From Streptomyces sp. G-G2 (GTDB lineage: Bacteria; Actinomycetota; Actinomycetes; Streptomycetales; Streptomycetaceae), in assembly GCF_030063135.1 (NCBI RefSeq), contig NZ_JASISO010000031.1:34252-98251 (forward strand): a stretch of DNA of 64,000 bases, in the 5' to 3' direction. Below are positions 7,740 to 15,992 of the stretch, piece by piece; the stretch's first letter is position 1, and each line of letters opens with the position of its first letter. A model generated the notes under the pieces. It was not told where the DNA came from. It saw only the letters and a list, made by a program, of their open reading frames with translations, and did not search any database. Made by a program: the position numbers and the translations under genes.

Positions 7740-7820
7740 GCCCTGCCCGGCGACCGCTCTCCCGCCCCTGTGGCGCGAGGCGCCGGGCAGGGCCGCGTCT
7801 TCTCCTGGTCATCCCAGGAG
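7740..7820 (+). promoter_or_regulatory. Probable riboswitch expression platform: two hairpins, the second covering the ribosome binding site
   Basis: First hairpin: perfect 13-bp stem, 7740-7752 with 7781-7793, loop 28 nt. Second: CTCCTGG (7802-7808) with CCAGGAG (7814-7820), loop 5 nt. The second stem hides AGGAG (7816-7820), the ribosome binding site of the gene starting at 7831. This suggests translational control, perhaps with partial termination at the first stem. Confidence 0.7.
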
Positions 7821-7830
7821 GAAGCATTCC

Positions 7831-8931
7831 ATGAACACCACCAAGAAGATCGCGGGCAGCGCGCTCGCCGTCGCGCTGGGCATCAGCACGCTCGCCGCGT
7901 GCGGCGGCGGCGACGCCAAGGACACGTCCACGGGCGCGAGCGACGCGCCGAAGCAGAAGACGATCACTCTGGTCAGCCACGACTCCTTCAACGTGACCCC
8001 CGCGGTCCTCAAGGAGTTCGAGCAGCAGAGCGGCTACACGGTCAAGGTCCTCAAGAGCGGGGACGCGGGCGCCGCCCTCAACCAGGAGATCCTCACCAAG
8101 GGCTCGCCGCGCGGCGACGTCTTCTTCGGCGTGGACAACACCCTGCTCTCGCGCGCGCTCGACAACGGCATCTTCACCCCGTACGAGGCCAAGGGCCTGG
8201 CCCAGGTCGGCGCCGAGTACCAGCTCGACACGGCGCACCGGGTCACCCCGGTCGACTCCGGTGACATCTGCGTCAACTACGACAAGGCGTACTTCGCCGA
8301 CAAGAAGATCGCCCCGCCGCAGACGCTGGACGACTTGATCAAGCCGGAGTACAAGAACCTGCTGGTCACCGAGAACGCGGCGACCTCCTCGCCGGGCCTC
8401 GGCTTCCTCCTCGCCTCCGTCGGCAAGTACGGCGACGCGGGCTGGAAGGACTACTGGTCCAAGCTCAAGGCCAACGGCGTCGAGGTCGTCGACGGCTGGG
8501 AGCAGGCCTACAACGAGCGGTTCTCCGGCTCCGCTGGCGGCAAGAAGGCCAAGGGCGACCGTCCGCTGGTCGTCTCCTACGCCTCCAGCCCGCCGGTCGA
8601 GGTGATCTACGCCGAGCCGCAGCCCGCCGAGGCGCCCACGGGCGTGGCCACCGGCACCTGCTTCCGCCAGGTCGAGTTCGCGGGCCTGCTCAAGGGCGCG
8701 AAGAACGAGGAGGGCGGCAAGGCCCTGCTCGACTTCCTGGTGAGCAAGAAGTTCCAGGAGGACATGCCCCTCCAGATGTTCGTGAACCCGGTGGTCAAGG
8801 ACGCGAAGCTGCCCGAGGCCTTCACGAAGCACGGCGTGGTGATCGAGAAGCCGGAGACGGTCGCTCCGGACGCCATCGCCAAGAACCGTGAGCAGTGGGT
8901 CAAGGCATGGTCTTCGCTCGTCGTGAAGTAA
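7831..8931 (+). CDS. thiB: Thiamine ABC transporter substrate-binding lipoprotein
   Basis: An extracellular solute-binding protein anchored by lipid at C24 (lipobox STLAAC, then GGG). The mature part has the type-2 periplasmic binding fold of the ThiB/Fe3+-binding group (LVSHDSFNV, FGVDNTLLSRALDNG, SYASSPPVEV). 366 residues. The start is ATG 7831 after AGGAGGA 7816-7822; upstream open codons belong to the riboswitch. The TPP aptamer directly upstream makes thiamine (or a thiamine precursor) the likely ligand rather than iron, which homology alone would not separate. It is followed by permease and ATPase genes with overlapping reading frames. Confidence 0.88.
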   Translation: MNTTKKIAGSALAVALGISTLAACGGGDAKDTSTGASDAPKQKTITLVSHDSFNVTPAVLKEFEQQSGYTVKVLKSGDAGAALNQEILTKGSPRGDVFFGVDNTLLSRALDNGIFTPYEAKGLAQVGAEYQLDTAHRVTPVDSGDICVNYDKAYFADKKIAPPQTLDDLIKPEYKNLLVTENAATSSPGLGFLLASVGKYGDAGWKDYWSKLKANGVEVVDGWEQAYNERFSGSAGGKKAKGDRPLVVSYASSPPVEVIYAEPQPAEAPTGVATGTCFRQVEFAGLLKGAKNEEGGKALLDFLVSKKFQEDMPLQMFVNPVVKDAKLPEAFTKHGVVIEKPETVAPDAIAKNREQWVKAWSSLVVK

Positions 8932-10691
8932 GCGCCGCGAAGGGGTCCGGCGCTGCGCCGGGGGGCGCCGGACCGGGGTCCGGCGCGCCGGACCCCGGTC
9001 CGCCCGCGCGTCCCGGGCGGGGTCCGGCCCCCGGCGCCGAAGGGCGCCGGGCGGTCGCGGTGCGGCTCGCCCTGATGGCCGTACCCCTCGCCTTCTTCGC
9101 CCTCTTCTTCGCCTACCCGGTCGCCGCGATCGTCGGCCGCGGCCTCAAGACGGAGGACGGCTGGCAGTTCGGCCGGATCGGCGAGGTGCTCGCCCGGCCC
9201 GACATCGGCGACGTCCTGTGGTTCACCACCTGGCAGGCACTCGCCTCCACCGCGCTGACCCTGCTCGTCGCGCTGCCCGGGGCGTACGTCCTCGCGCGCT
9301 TCGCCTTCCCCGGCAAGCAGCTGCTGCGCGCGGTCGTCACCGTTCCGTTCGTGCTGCCCACCGTGGTCGTCGGCACCGCCTTCCTGGCCCTGGTCGGGCG
9401 CGGCGGCATGCTGGACGAGCTGTGGGGCGTACGCCTGGACACCACGGTCTGGGCGATCCTGCTCGCCCACGTCTTCTTCAACTACGCCGTCGTGGTCCGC
9501 ACGGTCGGCGGCCTGTGGGCGCAGCTCGATCCGCGCCAGGAGGAAGCCGCCCGGGTGCTGGGCGCCGGACGGTTCGCCGCGTGGCGCCGGGTGACGCTGC
9601 CCGCGCTCGGCCCGGCCGTCGCCGCGGCCGCCCTCATGGTGTTCCTGTTCACCTTCACCTCCTTCGGCGTCGTGCAGATCCTCGGCGGACCGGCGTACTC
9701 CACGCTGGAGGTGGAGGTCTACCGGCAGACCGCGCAGCTCCTGGACCTGCCGACCGCCGCCGTGCTCACGATGGTGCAGTTCGTGGCCGTCGGCGCCGTC
9801 CTCGCCGTGCACGCCCGGACCGTGCGCAAGCGGGAGACCGCGCTGCGCCTGGTCGATCCCTCGCGGACCGCGCGGCGGCCCCGCGGCCCCGGTCAGCGGC
9901 TGCTGCTCGGCGGGGTGCTTTTGACGGTGGCCCTGCTGATCGTGCTGCCCCTCGGGGTGCTCGTGGAACGCTCCTTCGACGCGCCCGGCGGGTACGGCCT
10001 CGGCTTCTACCGGGCCCTGGGGGACGCGGGCGCCGGGGGCGGAACGTTCCTGGTGCCGCCGCTGGAGGCGATCTGGAACTCCCTCCAGTACGCGCTGGCC
10101 GCCACCGCCATCGCCCTGGTCATCGGGGGGCTCGCGGCCGCGGCACTCACCCGGCGCGGGGGGCGGTTCGTGCGCGGGTTCGACGCGCTGCTCATGCTCC
10201 CCCTCGGGGTGTCCGCCGTCACGGTCGGCTTCGGCTTCCTGATCACCCTCGACGAGCCGCCGCTGGACCTGCGGACCTCGTGGATCCTGGTGCCGCTGGC
10301 CCAGGCGCTGGTCGGTGTGCCCTTCGTCGTACGGACCATGCTGCCCGTACTGCGCGCCGTGGACGGACGGCTGCGCGAGGCCGCCGCCGTGCTCGGCGCC
10401 TCGCCGCTGCGGGCCTGGCGGGAGGTGGACCTGCCGCTGGTGCGGCGGGCGCTGCTGATCGCCGCCGGATTCGCCTTCGCGGTCTCGCTCGGCGAGTTCG
10501 GCGCGACCGTCTTCATCGCCCGGCCCGACCACCCGACGCTGCCCGTGGCCGTGGCCCGGCTGCTGGGGCGCGCGGGCGAGATGAACTACGGGCAGGCGAT
10601 GGCCCTGAGCACGATCCTGATGCTGGTGTGCGCGGTGTCCCTGCTGGTGCTGGAGCGACTGCGACCCGACAACACCTCCGGAGAGTTCTGA
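8907..10691 (+). CDS. thiP: Thiamine-type ABC transporter permease (two fused permease domains)
   Basis: A polytopic inner membrane protein with two binding-protein-dependent permease halves in one chain. Each half has a coupling EAA loop: EEAARVLGAGRFAAWRRVTL (about residue 212) and REAAAVLGASPLRAW (about residue 491). About 12 hydrophobic segments are visible. This duplicated architecture is that of ThiP/FbpB. The reading frame overlaps the end of the binding-protein gene by 25 nt. ATG 8907 is used, but GTG 8895 and GTG 9060 are also possible because none has a good ribosome binding site and residues 10-50 are Gly/Pro low complexity. The stop overlaps the next start (TGATG). Confidence 0.88.
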   Translation: MVFARREVSAAKGSGAAPGGAGPGSGAPDPGPPARPGRGPAPGAEGRRAVAVRLALMAVPLAFFALFFAYPVAAIVGRGLKTEDGWQFGRIGEVLARPDIGDVLWFTTWQALASTALTLLVALPGAYVLARFAFPGKQLLRAVVTVPFVLPTVVVGTAFLALVGRGGMLDELWGVRLDTTVWAILLAHVFFNYAVVVRTVGGLWAQLDPRQEEAARVLGAGRFAAWRRVTLPALGPAVAAAALMVFLFTFTSFGVVQILGGPAYSTLEVEVYRQTAQLLDLPTAAVLTMVQFVAVGAVLAVHARTVRKRETALRLVDPSRTARRPRGPGQRLLLGGVLLTVALLIVLPLGVLVERSFDAPGGYGLGFYRALGDAGAGGGTFLVPPLEAIWNSLQYALAATAIALVIGGLAAAALTRRGGRFVRGFDALLMLPLGVSAVTVGFGFLITLDEPPLDLRTSWILVPLAQALVGVPFVVRTMLPVLRAVDGRLREAAAVLGASPLRAWREVDLPLVRRALLIAAGFAFAVSLGEFGATVFIARPDHPTLPVAVARLLGRAGEMNYGQAMALSTILMLVCAVSLLVLERLRPDNTSGEF

Positions 10692-11740
10692 TGCCCCTGC
10701 TGGAACTGAGCGGAGTGTCGGTGCGCTTCGGTGAGCGCGCCGTCGTGGACGAGGTCGACCTGGCGGTCGCCGAGCACGAGACCGTGTGCGTGCTCGGCCC
10801 CAGCGGAAGCGGGAAGTCCACCCTGCTGCGGGTGGTCGCCGGACTCCAGGAGACCGCCGCCGGACGGGTGCGGCTCGGCGGCGCCGACCAGCGCGCGGTG
10901 CCGGTGCACCGGCGCGGGGTGGGCCTGATGTTCCAGGACCACCAGCTCTTCCCGCACCGGGACGTCGGCGGGAACGTGGCCTTCGGGCTGCGGATGCGGG
11001 GCGACGCGCGGCCGTCGTGCGAGGGCCGGGTGGCCGAACTGCTGGAACTGGTCGGCCTCCCTGGCGCGCAGCGCCGGGCGGTGGCGTCCTTGTCCGGCGG
11101 TGAACAGCAGCGGGTGGCCCTGGCCCGCGCCCTGGCCCCCTCGCCCCGGCTGCTGATGCTGGACGAACCCCTCGGCCAGCTGGACCGGGGGCTGCGCGAG
11201 CGGCTGGTCTTGGAGCTGCGCGGGCTCTTCTCCCGGCTCGGCACGACCGTGCTGGCCGTGACCCACGACCAGGGCGAGGCCTTCGCGCTGGCCGACCGGG
11301 TGGTGGTCATGCGGGACGGGCGGATCGCCCAGGCCGGGACCCCGCTGGAGGTCTGGCAGCGGCCCGCGTCCGAGTTCGTGGCGCGGTTCCTCGGCTTCGA
11401 GAACGTGGTCCCGGCGGTGGTCTCGGGGGGTGTGGCCGACACGGTGTGGGGCCGGATCCCGGTCCCGGCCGGGTCCCCGGCGGGGCCGTGCCTGCTGCTG
11501 GTGCGCCCGGCGGGGGTGGTGCCGGGGCCCGACGGGCTGCCGTGCGCGGTGGAGTCCAGGACCTTCCGGGGGACGCACGTGGCGCTGCTGCTGCGCGCCG
11601 AGGGGGGCGGGCCGGGGCTGGAGGCCGAGTGCGGGCTGGCCGGGGCGCCGTCGCCGGGGGACCGGGTGCGGGTCGCGTTCACCCCGTCCGAGGTGGTCGT
11701 CCTCCCGCCGGAGCAGCCCCCGGGCTCCGCTCCGGAGTAG
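10691..11740 (+). CDS. ABC transporter ATP-binding protein of the thiamine-type importer
   Basis: Energises the importer. Walker A GPSGSGKST (from about residue 36), Q-loop FQDHQLF, signature LSGGEQQRVALARAL (from residue 134), Walker B LLMLDEP and the switch His in VTHDQGEA are all intact. 349 residues: after the nucleotide-binding domain there is a ~110-residue TOBE-like C-terminal domain, as in Fe3+/thiamine/polyamine ATPases. The one-base overlap with the permease stop indicates one operon under the TPP riboswitch. ThiQ proteins of enterobacteria lack the extra domain, so I leave the symbol blank. Confidence 0.88.
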   Translation: MPLLELSGVSVRFGERAVVDEVDLAVAEHETVCVLGPSGSGKSTLLRVVAGLQETAAGRVRLGGADQRAVPVHRRGVGLMFQDHQLFPHRDVGGNVAFGLRMRGDARPSCEGRVAELLELVGLPGAQRRAVASLSGGEQQRVALARALAPSPRLLMLDEPLGQLDRGLRERLVLELRGLFSRLGTTVLAVTHDQGEAFALADRVVVMRDGRIAQAGTPLEVWQRPASEFVARFLGFENVVPAVVSGGVADTVWGRIPVPAGSPAGPCLLLVRPAGVVPGPDGLPCAVESRTFRGTHVALLLRAEGGGPGLEAECGLAGAPSPGDRVRVAFTPSEVVVLPPEQPPGSAPE

Positions 11741-11840
11741 CCCCGGGCCCGGCTCCGCAGGGGCGAGGGCGGATGCGCCGCGCGGCGGCACATCCAGCCC
11801 GTCCGGCAGGCGAGGACCGGAGCCCCGGGGCCCCGCCGGG

Positions 11841-12746
11841 TCAGGCGACCGGCACCGGGTCCGGGGATGCGGCTTCCGCCTCGGCCCCCTCGTGGTTGCC
11901 GAACCAGGCCACCGCCACCGCGCCCGCGACCGCCAGGACGAAGCCCAGGACGGCCAGCCACGCCAGCCCCGGCCGGGACGCGTCCCCGAGCCACAGGACC
12001 CCGATCGCCCCCGGCAGCACCGTCTCGCCGACGACCAGCGCCGCCGTCGCCCCGTTCACCGAGCCGATCTGCAGCGCGATCGTGTGCAGGTACATGCCGC
12101 CGGTCCCGGCGAGCAGGATCGCGTACAGCGCCGGGTCCGTCAGCAGCGCGCCCAGGTCGAAGGGGTCGATCCCGTCCAGGATCCGTACGCCGACGCCCAG
12201 CGCGCCGAACGCCAGGCCCGACAGCAGACCGGCCAGGATCGCGGCCCGCCCGCCCAGGAACCGTACGGCCACCGTGCCGCCCGCGATGATCAGGACGGTC
12301 ACGGCCAGCAGCGACCAGTGCGTCGCGGCCGGGGCGTAGTGTCCGCCCTCGTGGCCCGCGGCCGTCGCCAGCAGCACCAGCGCGCCGCAGACCACCCCGA
12401 TGGAGGTCCACTCCTTGCGGGTCAGCCTGATCCCGAGCATCTTCACGCTCAGCACGGCGGTGATCACCAGGTTGGCGCTGATGACGGTCTGGGACAGGAA
12501 CAGCGGCAGCAGCCGCGCGGCCAGCGCGCCGAGCCCGAAGCCCAGGAAGTCCAGGATGGTGCCGACGATGAACTCCCAGGTCATCGCGGCTTGAGCGGTG
12601 GAGGCGAGGTTGGGGCCACCGTGCTGGGTGACCCCCGCGCCGATGTCGGAGGCGCGGGCCGCCTTGCGGGAGCCGACGGCTTGCAGGACGGATCCCGTGC
12701 CGTAGCAGATGGACGCGGCGACAGCGGTCAGCAGGCCGATGAGCAC
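11841..12746 (-). CDS. DMT/EamA-like integral membrane protein
   Basis: 301 residues with nine to ten hydrophobic helices and a short charged C-terminus. It has the two-repeat pattern of the drug/metabolite transporter superfamily; loop motifs such as LTRKEWTSIGVV and GETVLPGAIGVLWLGD fit that group. The substrate cannot be told. The start is GTG 12746 with GGAG 7 nt upstream on the minus strand. It follows the LOG-family gene on the same strand across a 79-nt gap filled by a strong hairpin, so it may have its own control. Confidence 0.75.
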   Translation of the reverse strand: MLIGLLTAVAASICYGTGSVLQAVGSRKAARASDIGAGVTQHGGPNLASTAQAAMTWEFIVGTILDFLGFGLGALAARLLPLFLSQTVISANLVITAVLSVKMLGIRLTRKEWTSIGVVCGALVLLATAAGHEGGHYAPAATHWSLLAVTVLIIAGGTVAVRFLGGRAAILAGLLSGLAFGALGVGVRILDGIDPFDLGALLTDPALYAILLAGTGGMYLHTIALQIGSVNGATAALVVGETVLPGAIGVLWLGDASRPGLAWLAVLGFVLAVAGAVAVAWFGNHEGAEAEAASPDPVPVA

Positions 12747-12759
12747 AGAGGGCTCCGTT

Positions 12760-12796
12760 CACGTCTGGCAGGTTTCGCGTACCTCTGCCAGACGTG
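12760..12796 (-). terminator. Hairpin between the LOG-family gene and the DMT gene
   Basis: A perfect 12-bp inverted repeat (CACGTCTGGCAG 12760-12771 with 12785-12796), spacer 13 nt. It is 30 nt after the LOG-family stop and 14 nt before the DMT start, so it may be a terminator or an operator. Confidence 0.6.
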
Positions 12797-12825
12797 GGAA
12801 CCGGCTCCGGAGTTGCCTCCCGCGA

Positions 12826-13917
12826 CTATCCGAATGCGGCGAGTGTCTCCGGAACCTCGTCGACCGAGTCGACCAGGGCGATCCTGGACTCCATCGGACG
12901 GCCCGCGGCCAGCGCCCGCAGCAGCGGCCAGGCGGGGAGCCGCTCGGTCCAGTGCGCCCGGTCCACCAGGATCATCGGGGTCGCCTCGCCCCGGGACCCG
13001 TAGTAGTTCGGGGTGGCGTTGTCGAAGATCTCCTGGACCGTTCCGGCGGCGCCCGGCAGGAAGACCACGCCCGCGGTGGACCGGGCGAGGAGCCCGTCCT
13101 CGCGGGTGGCGTTCGCGAAGTACTTCGCGATGTGGCCCGCGAAGGCGTTCGGCGGCTCGTGGCCGTAGAACCACGTCGGGATGCCCACCGAGTCCCCGCC
13201 CGCGGGGAAGCGCTCGCGCACCGCGAAGGCCGCCCGCGCCCAGTCGGAGACCGACGGGACGAACGACGGCGCCTTGGCCAGCAGCTCCAGCGCCTCCTCG
13301 ACGGCCTCGTCCGGAGCGGGGGACAGGTAGGCGCCGAGGTTGGCCGCCTCCATCGCGCCCGGCCCGCCGCCCGTGGCCACGGTGAGACCGGCGCGGGCCA
13401 GACTCCGGCCCAGCCGGGCCGCGCCCGCGTACTCCGCGGTGCCGCGGGCCATCGCGTGGCCGCCCATCACGCCCACCACCCGCGCCCCCGTCAGGTGCTC
13501 GTCGAGGGCGTCGGAGATCGCGTCGTCGTGGATGGAGCGCAGCATGGACGAGAAGACGTCCCCGTCGGCCTTCGCCTCCTGGAGCCAGGCGTACGTCTGG
13601 GCGTCCGGGGTGGCCTCGTAACCCGAGGGGAGCGCGTCGAACAGTTCCTGCGGGGTGTACAGCAGACCCCGGTAGGGGTTGAACGGCAGGTCCGGCACCG
13701 GAGGGAAGACCAGCGCCCCGTCGGCCCGCACCTTCGCCGACGCGTCCGCCGCCATCGGGCAGCCGAGGAACACGGCGGCCGAGGTGTCGCAGGACAGCAG
13801 GGCCAGGGTCCGGTCCAGCAGGTTCACCGACTGGACGCGGTAGCCGCTCAGGTCACCGCGGGCGACGACCTGGTCGAATTCGGCGAGGGTCTCGATCTCG
13901 ATGTCTGGGAAAACCAT
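12826..13917 (-). CDS. LOG family (Rossmann-fold nucleotide-binding) protein
   Basis: 363 residues. The C-terminal half carries the LOG/lysine-decarboxylase-like fold with GGGPGAMEAANLG and LPGAAGTVQEIFDN, the equivalents of the GGGxxGLM and PGGxGTxxE nucleotide-site motifs; the second is degenerate (Ala for Gly). LOG enzymes release free bases from nucleoside 5'-monophosphates (cytokinin activation in plants). The ~150-residue N-terminal extension (VFPDIEIETLAEFDQV...) is not in short LOG proteins and points to a separate subfamily of unknown substrate. The start is ATG 13917. A TAGTGT box on the minus strand 7 nt upstream suggests a leaderless transcript; the frame stays open far upstream but is only antisense shadow. 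Confidence 0.8.
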   Translation of the reverse strand: MVFPDIEIETLAEFDQVVARGDLSGYRVQSVNLLDRTLALLSCDTSAAVFLGCPMAADASAKVRADGALVFPPVPDLPFNPYRGLLYTPQELFDALPSGYEATPDAQTYAWLQEAKADGDVFSSMLRSIHDDAISDALDEHLTGARVVGVMGGHAMARGTAEYAGAARLGRSLARAGLTVATGGGPGAMEAANLGAYLSPAPDEAVEEALELLAKAPSFVPSVSDWARAAFAVRERFPAGGDSVGIPTWFYGHEPPNAFAGHIAKYFANATREDGLLARSTAGVVFLPGAAGTVQEIFDNATPNYYGSRGEATPMILVDRAHWTERLPAWPLLRALAAGRPMESRIALVDSVDEVPETLAAFG

Positions 13918-13924
13918 TCCGCCC

Positions 13925-13930
13925 ACACTA
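13925..13930 (-). promoter_or_regulatory. Candidate -10 box (leaderless) for the LOG-family gene
   Basis: Reads TAGTGT on the minus strand and ends 7 nt before the ATG at 13917. No convincing -35 is seen. Confidence 0.4.
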
Positions 13931-13943
13931 AGGGCTCCCCGGC

Positions 13944-15023
13944 TCAGCGAGACAGGGCCAGCACCGTCAGCTGCGCCACACCCCAGCTGAGCGGCACGCA
14001 CACGGCGAGCAGCGCCGCCGTCCGCAGAGCCACCGCCCCGCGCAGGATCCCGGCCGCGCCGCCCAGGCCGCGCAGGCTCTCGTAGACCCCCGCGCGGGTC
14101 TGGCGCACTTCGACGGCGGTGACCAGCAGGGTTCCGGCCGCGCAGACGGCGACCAGCGCGGCCGCCGGTGCGCTCAGCGGGCCCAGCGGCACGTGCAGGC
14201 CGCCGCTGCCGCGCAGCGCGAGCGCGCTCAGCGCGGCCGCCGCCACGGCGCACAGGACGCCCAGCGGCCTGCCGAACCGCGGCGCCTCCTCCTGGAGGGT
14301 CCGCCCGGCCAGCAGCCGCAGCGCGCCGGGGCGCACCGCCTGGACCAGGGTTCCGCAGGCGTAGGCGAGTCCCGGTCCGGCGAGGGACAGCCCGGCCGCG
14401 GTCAGGGCCCAGCCGATGAGCATCCCGGCGCTGCCGCGTCCCGCGTACGCCTCGACGGCCAGTCCGCAGGCGGTGAGCGAGATGCCCCAGGGCAGCTCGG
14501 CCTGCGGGGTACGGGGCGCCCGCGCCCGGGGCCGCAGGGCGAGCGCGGCGGCCGCCGAGGCGGTCAGCGGCGCCAGCGCGAGCAGGGTGAGGGCGGCGGC
14601 GACCGGGAGCGGCTGGTCCGCGTGCAGCAGGGCGGCTCCGGCGCCGTCGAAGGGCAGTCCGGACACCTCCCCGCGCAGGTGCAGGAAGACGGCCAGCGCC
14701 AGGGCGCTGCCCAGGGTGCAGGCGATGGCGGTGGAGAGGGCGGCGACGAGGGCGAGCCGCACGGGCCCCAGCCCGGCCGCGTCCATCCCCGTGCGGGGCC
14801 GGGTGGCCGGGTCGGTACGGGCCACCGCGACGGCGAAGTGCACGGTCAGGACCAGCGGTACGAGGGCCCACAGCAGCCGGGGGAACGATCCGGTGGGCCC
14901 GTCGAGCGCCCCGGCGAGCACGTACAGCAGCAGGAAGCCGGTGCCGGCGGAGGCGGCCGCGACCAGCAGTCGCCGGAACTGGACGAGCGGCCGGGCGCCC
15001 CGGGTCAGACGGAGAGCGAGCAC
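13944..15023 (-). CDS. Polytopic membrane protein, probable ABC transporter permease partner
   Basis: 359 residues with about ten hydrophobic segments and no soluble domain. It resembles FtsX/MacB-type permeases only in layout; I do not recognise a named family. The start is GTG 15023 (VLALRLTRG), preceded by GGAGGG on the minus strand and overlapping the end of the ATPase gene by 19 nt, so the two are almost certainly co-translated. The open frame extends well upstream but that part is antisense to the ATPase gene. Role: membrane half of the unusual ABC system described in the next entry. Confidence 0.7.
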   Translation of the reverse strand: MLALRLTRGARPLVQFRRLLVAAASAGTGFLLLYVLAGALDGPTGSFPRLLWALVPLVLTVHFAVAVARTDPATRPRTGMDAAGLGPVRLALVAALSTAIACTLGSALALAVFLHLRGEVSGLPFDGAGAALLHADQPLPVAAALTLLALAPLTASAAAALALRPRARAPRTPQAELPWGISLTACGLAVEAYAGRGSAGMLIGWALTAAGLSLAGPGLAYACGTLVQAVRPGALRLLAGRTLQEEAPRFGRPLGVLCAVAAAALSALALRGSGGLHVPLGPLSAPAAALVAVCAAGTLLVTAVEVRQTRAGVYESLRGLGGAAGILRGAVALRTAALLAVCVPLSWGVAQLTVLALSR

Positions 15024-15820
15024 GCGCCCTGACCCTCCGCATCGGTGGTCAGCGCCAGCCGCGCGTCCGCGTTCGTCTCGGCGGCTGCGGCTGCGGCTGC
15101 GGTCGCGGTCGCGTCGGCGTCGGCTTCGGCCTCGGAGCCCGGGGCCGTGGCCGGGCGCCCGTCGAGCAGGGCCACCCGGCGGTCGGCCACCTCGGCGGTC
15201 CGCTCGTCGTGGGTGGCCAGCAGCACGGTGATCTCGTGCGAGCGGGCGGCGGTGGTGAGCGTGCGGAGCAGGTTGGCCTGCTCGGCGCGGTGCAGCGGGG
15301 CCGTGGGGTCGTCGGCGAAGATCACGGAGGGCTCGCCGACCAGGGCGCGGGCCAGCGCCACCCGCTGGGACTCGGCGCGGGTCAGGGCGCTGGGGCGCTT
15401 GCGGGCGAAGGCCCCGATGTCGAGCCGGTCCAGCCATTCGCAGGCCGCGTGCTTGGCGGCGCGGTGCGGGGCGCCCGCGATGAGCAGCGGCAGCGCGGCG
15501 TTCTCCCACACCTTCAGCTCGGGCAGCAGGCCCGGCTCGGGGCCGATCCAGCCGAACCGGTCGCGGCGCAGGCGCTCCCGGGCCGACGGTCCCATGGTGT
15601 GCACGGGTACCCCGTCGAACCAGACCTCGCCCTGCTCGGGCACGAGCTGCCCGGCGAGGCAGCGCAGCAGGGTGGTCTTGCCGCTGCCTCGGGGGCCGGT
15701 CACGGCGAGGACCTCGCCGCGCCGCACGCCGACCGAGACACCGATGAGGCCGGGCGAACCGCTGTGGGAGTAGTGCAGAGAGCGTGCCCAGAGCACGTCG
15801 TTGTCCGGTGGAGCAACCAT
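15005..15820 (-). CDS. ABC transporter ATP-binding protein with degenerate motifs
   Basis: 271 residues. Walker A is intact (GPRGSGKTT). The signature reads LTRAESQRVALARAL instead of LSGGQQ, and Walker B is FADDPTAPL, with Asp in place of the catalytic Glu. The switch region is LATHDERTAEVADR. The last ~35 residues are an Ala/Asp/Glu low-complexity tail coded by imperfect repeats. The substitutions suggest weak ATPase activity or a regulatory role, although its LolD/MacB-like spacing is otherwise normal. The start is ATG 15820 with GGAGGTG 7 nt upstream; a longer start at 15874 lacks one. Confidence 0.78.
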   Translation of the reverse strand: MVAPPDNDVLWARSLHYSHSGSPGLIGVSVGVRRGEVLAVTGPRGSGKTTLLRCLAGQLVPEQGEVWFDGVPVHTMGPSARERLRRDRFGWIGPEPGLLPELKVWENAALPLLIAGAPHRAAKHAACEWLDRLDIGAFARKRPSALTRAESQRVALARALVGEPSVIFADDPTAPLHRAEQANLLRTLTTAARSHEITVLLATHDERTAEVADRRVALLDGRPATAPGSEAEADADATATAAAAAAAETNADARLALTTDAEGQGACSLSV

Positions 15821-15916
15821 GGCGTACACCTCCGTCCGGGGGAACGAAGCGGAGCCGGCTGAAGTCACTGGCACCGCAATGAGATGTAAAGAGATGAACG
15901 TCTTGGCTGGCTACAG

Positions 15917-15969
15917 CACACGGCCCGGACCCCCTCGTTCTCACTCGAACGGAGGATCCGGGCCGTGTG
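15917..15969 (-). terminator. Terminator downstream of the class III aminotransferase
   Basis: A perfect 13-bp outer stem (15917-15929 with 15957-15969) and a partly paired inner part. It begins 24 nt after the aminotransferase stop on the minus strand. Confidence 0.75.
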
Positions 15970-15992
15970 GACCGGCTGAGCGGCGACCTGAT

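Noticed and set aside
7831..11740. Reading the riboswitch-controlled importer as an iron (FbpABC) transporter
   Set aside because: Family resemblance allows it, but the TPP aptamer directly upstream favours thiamine.
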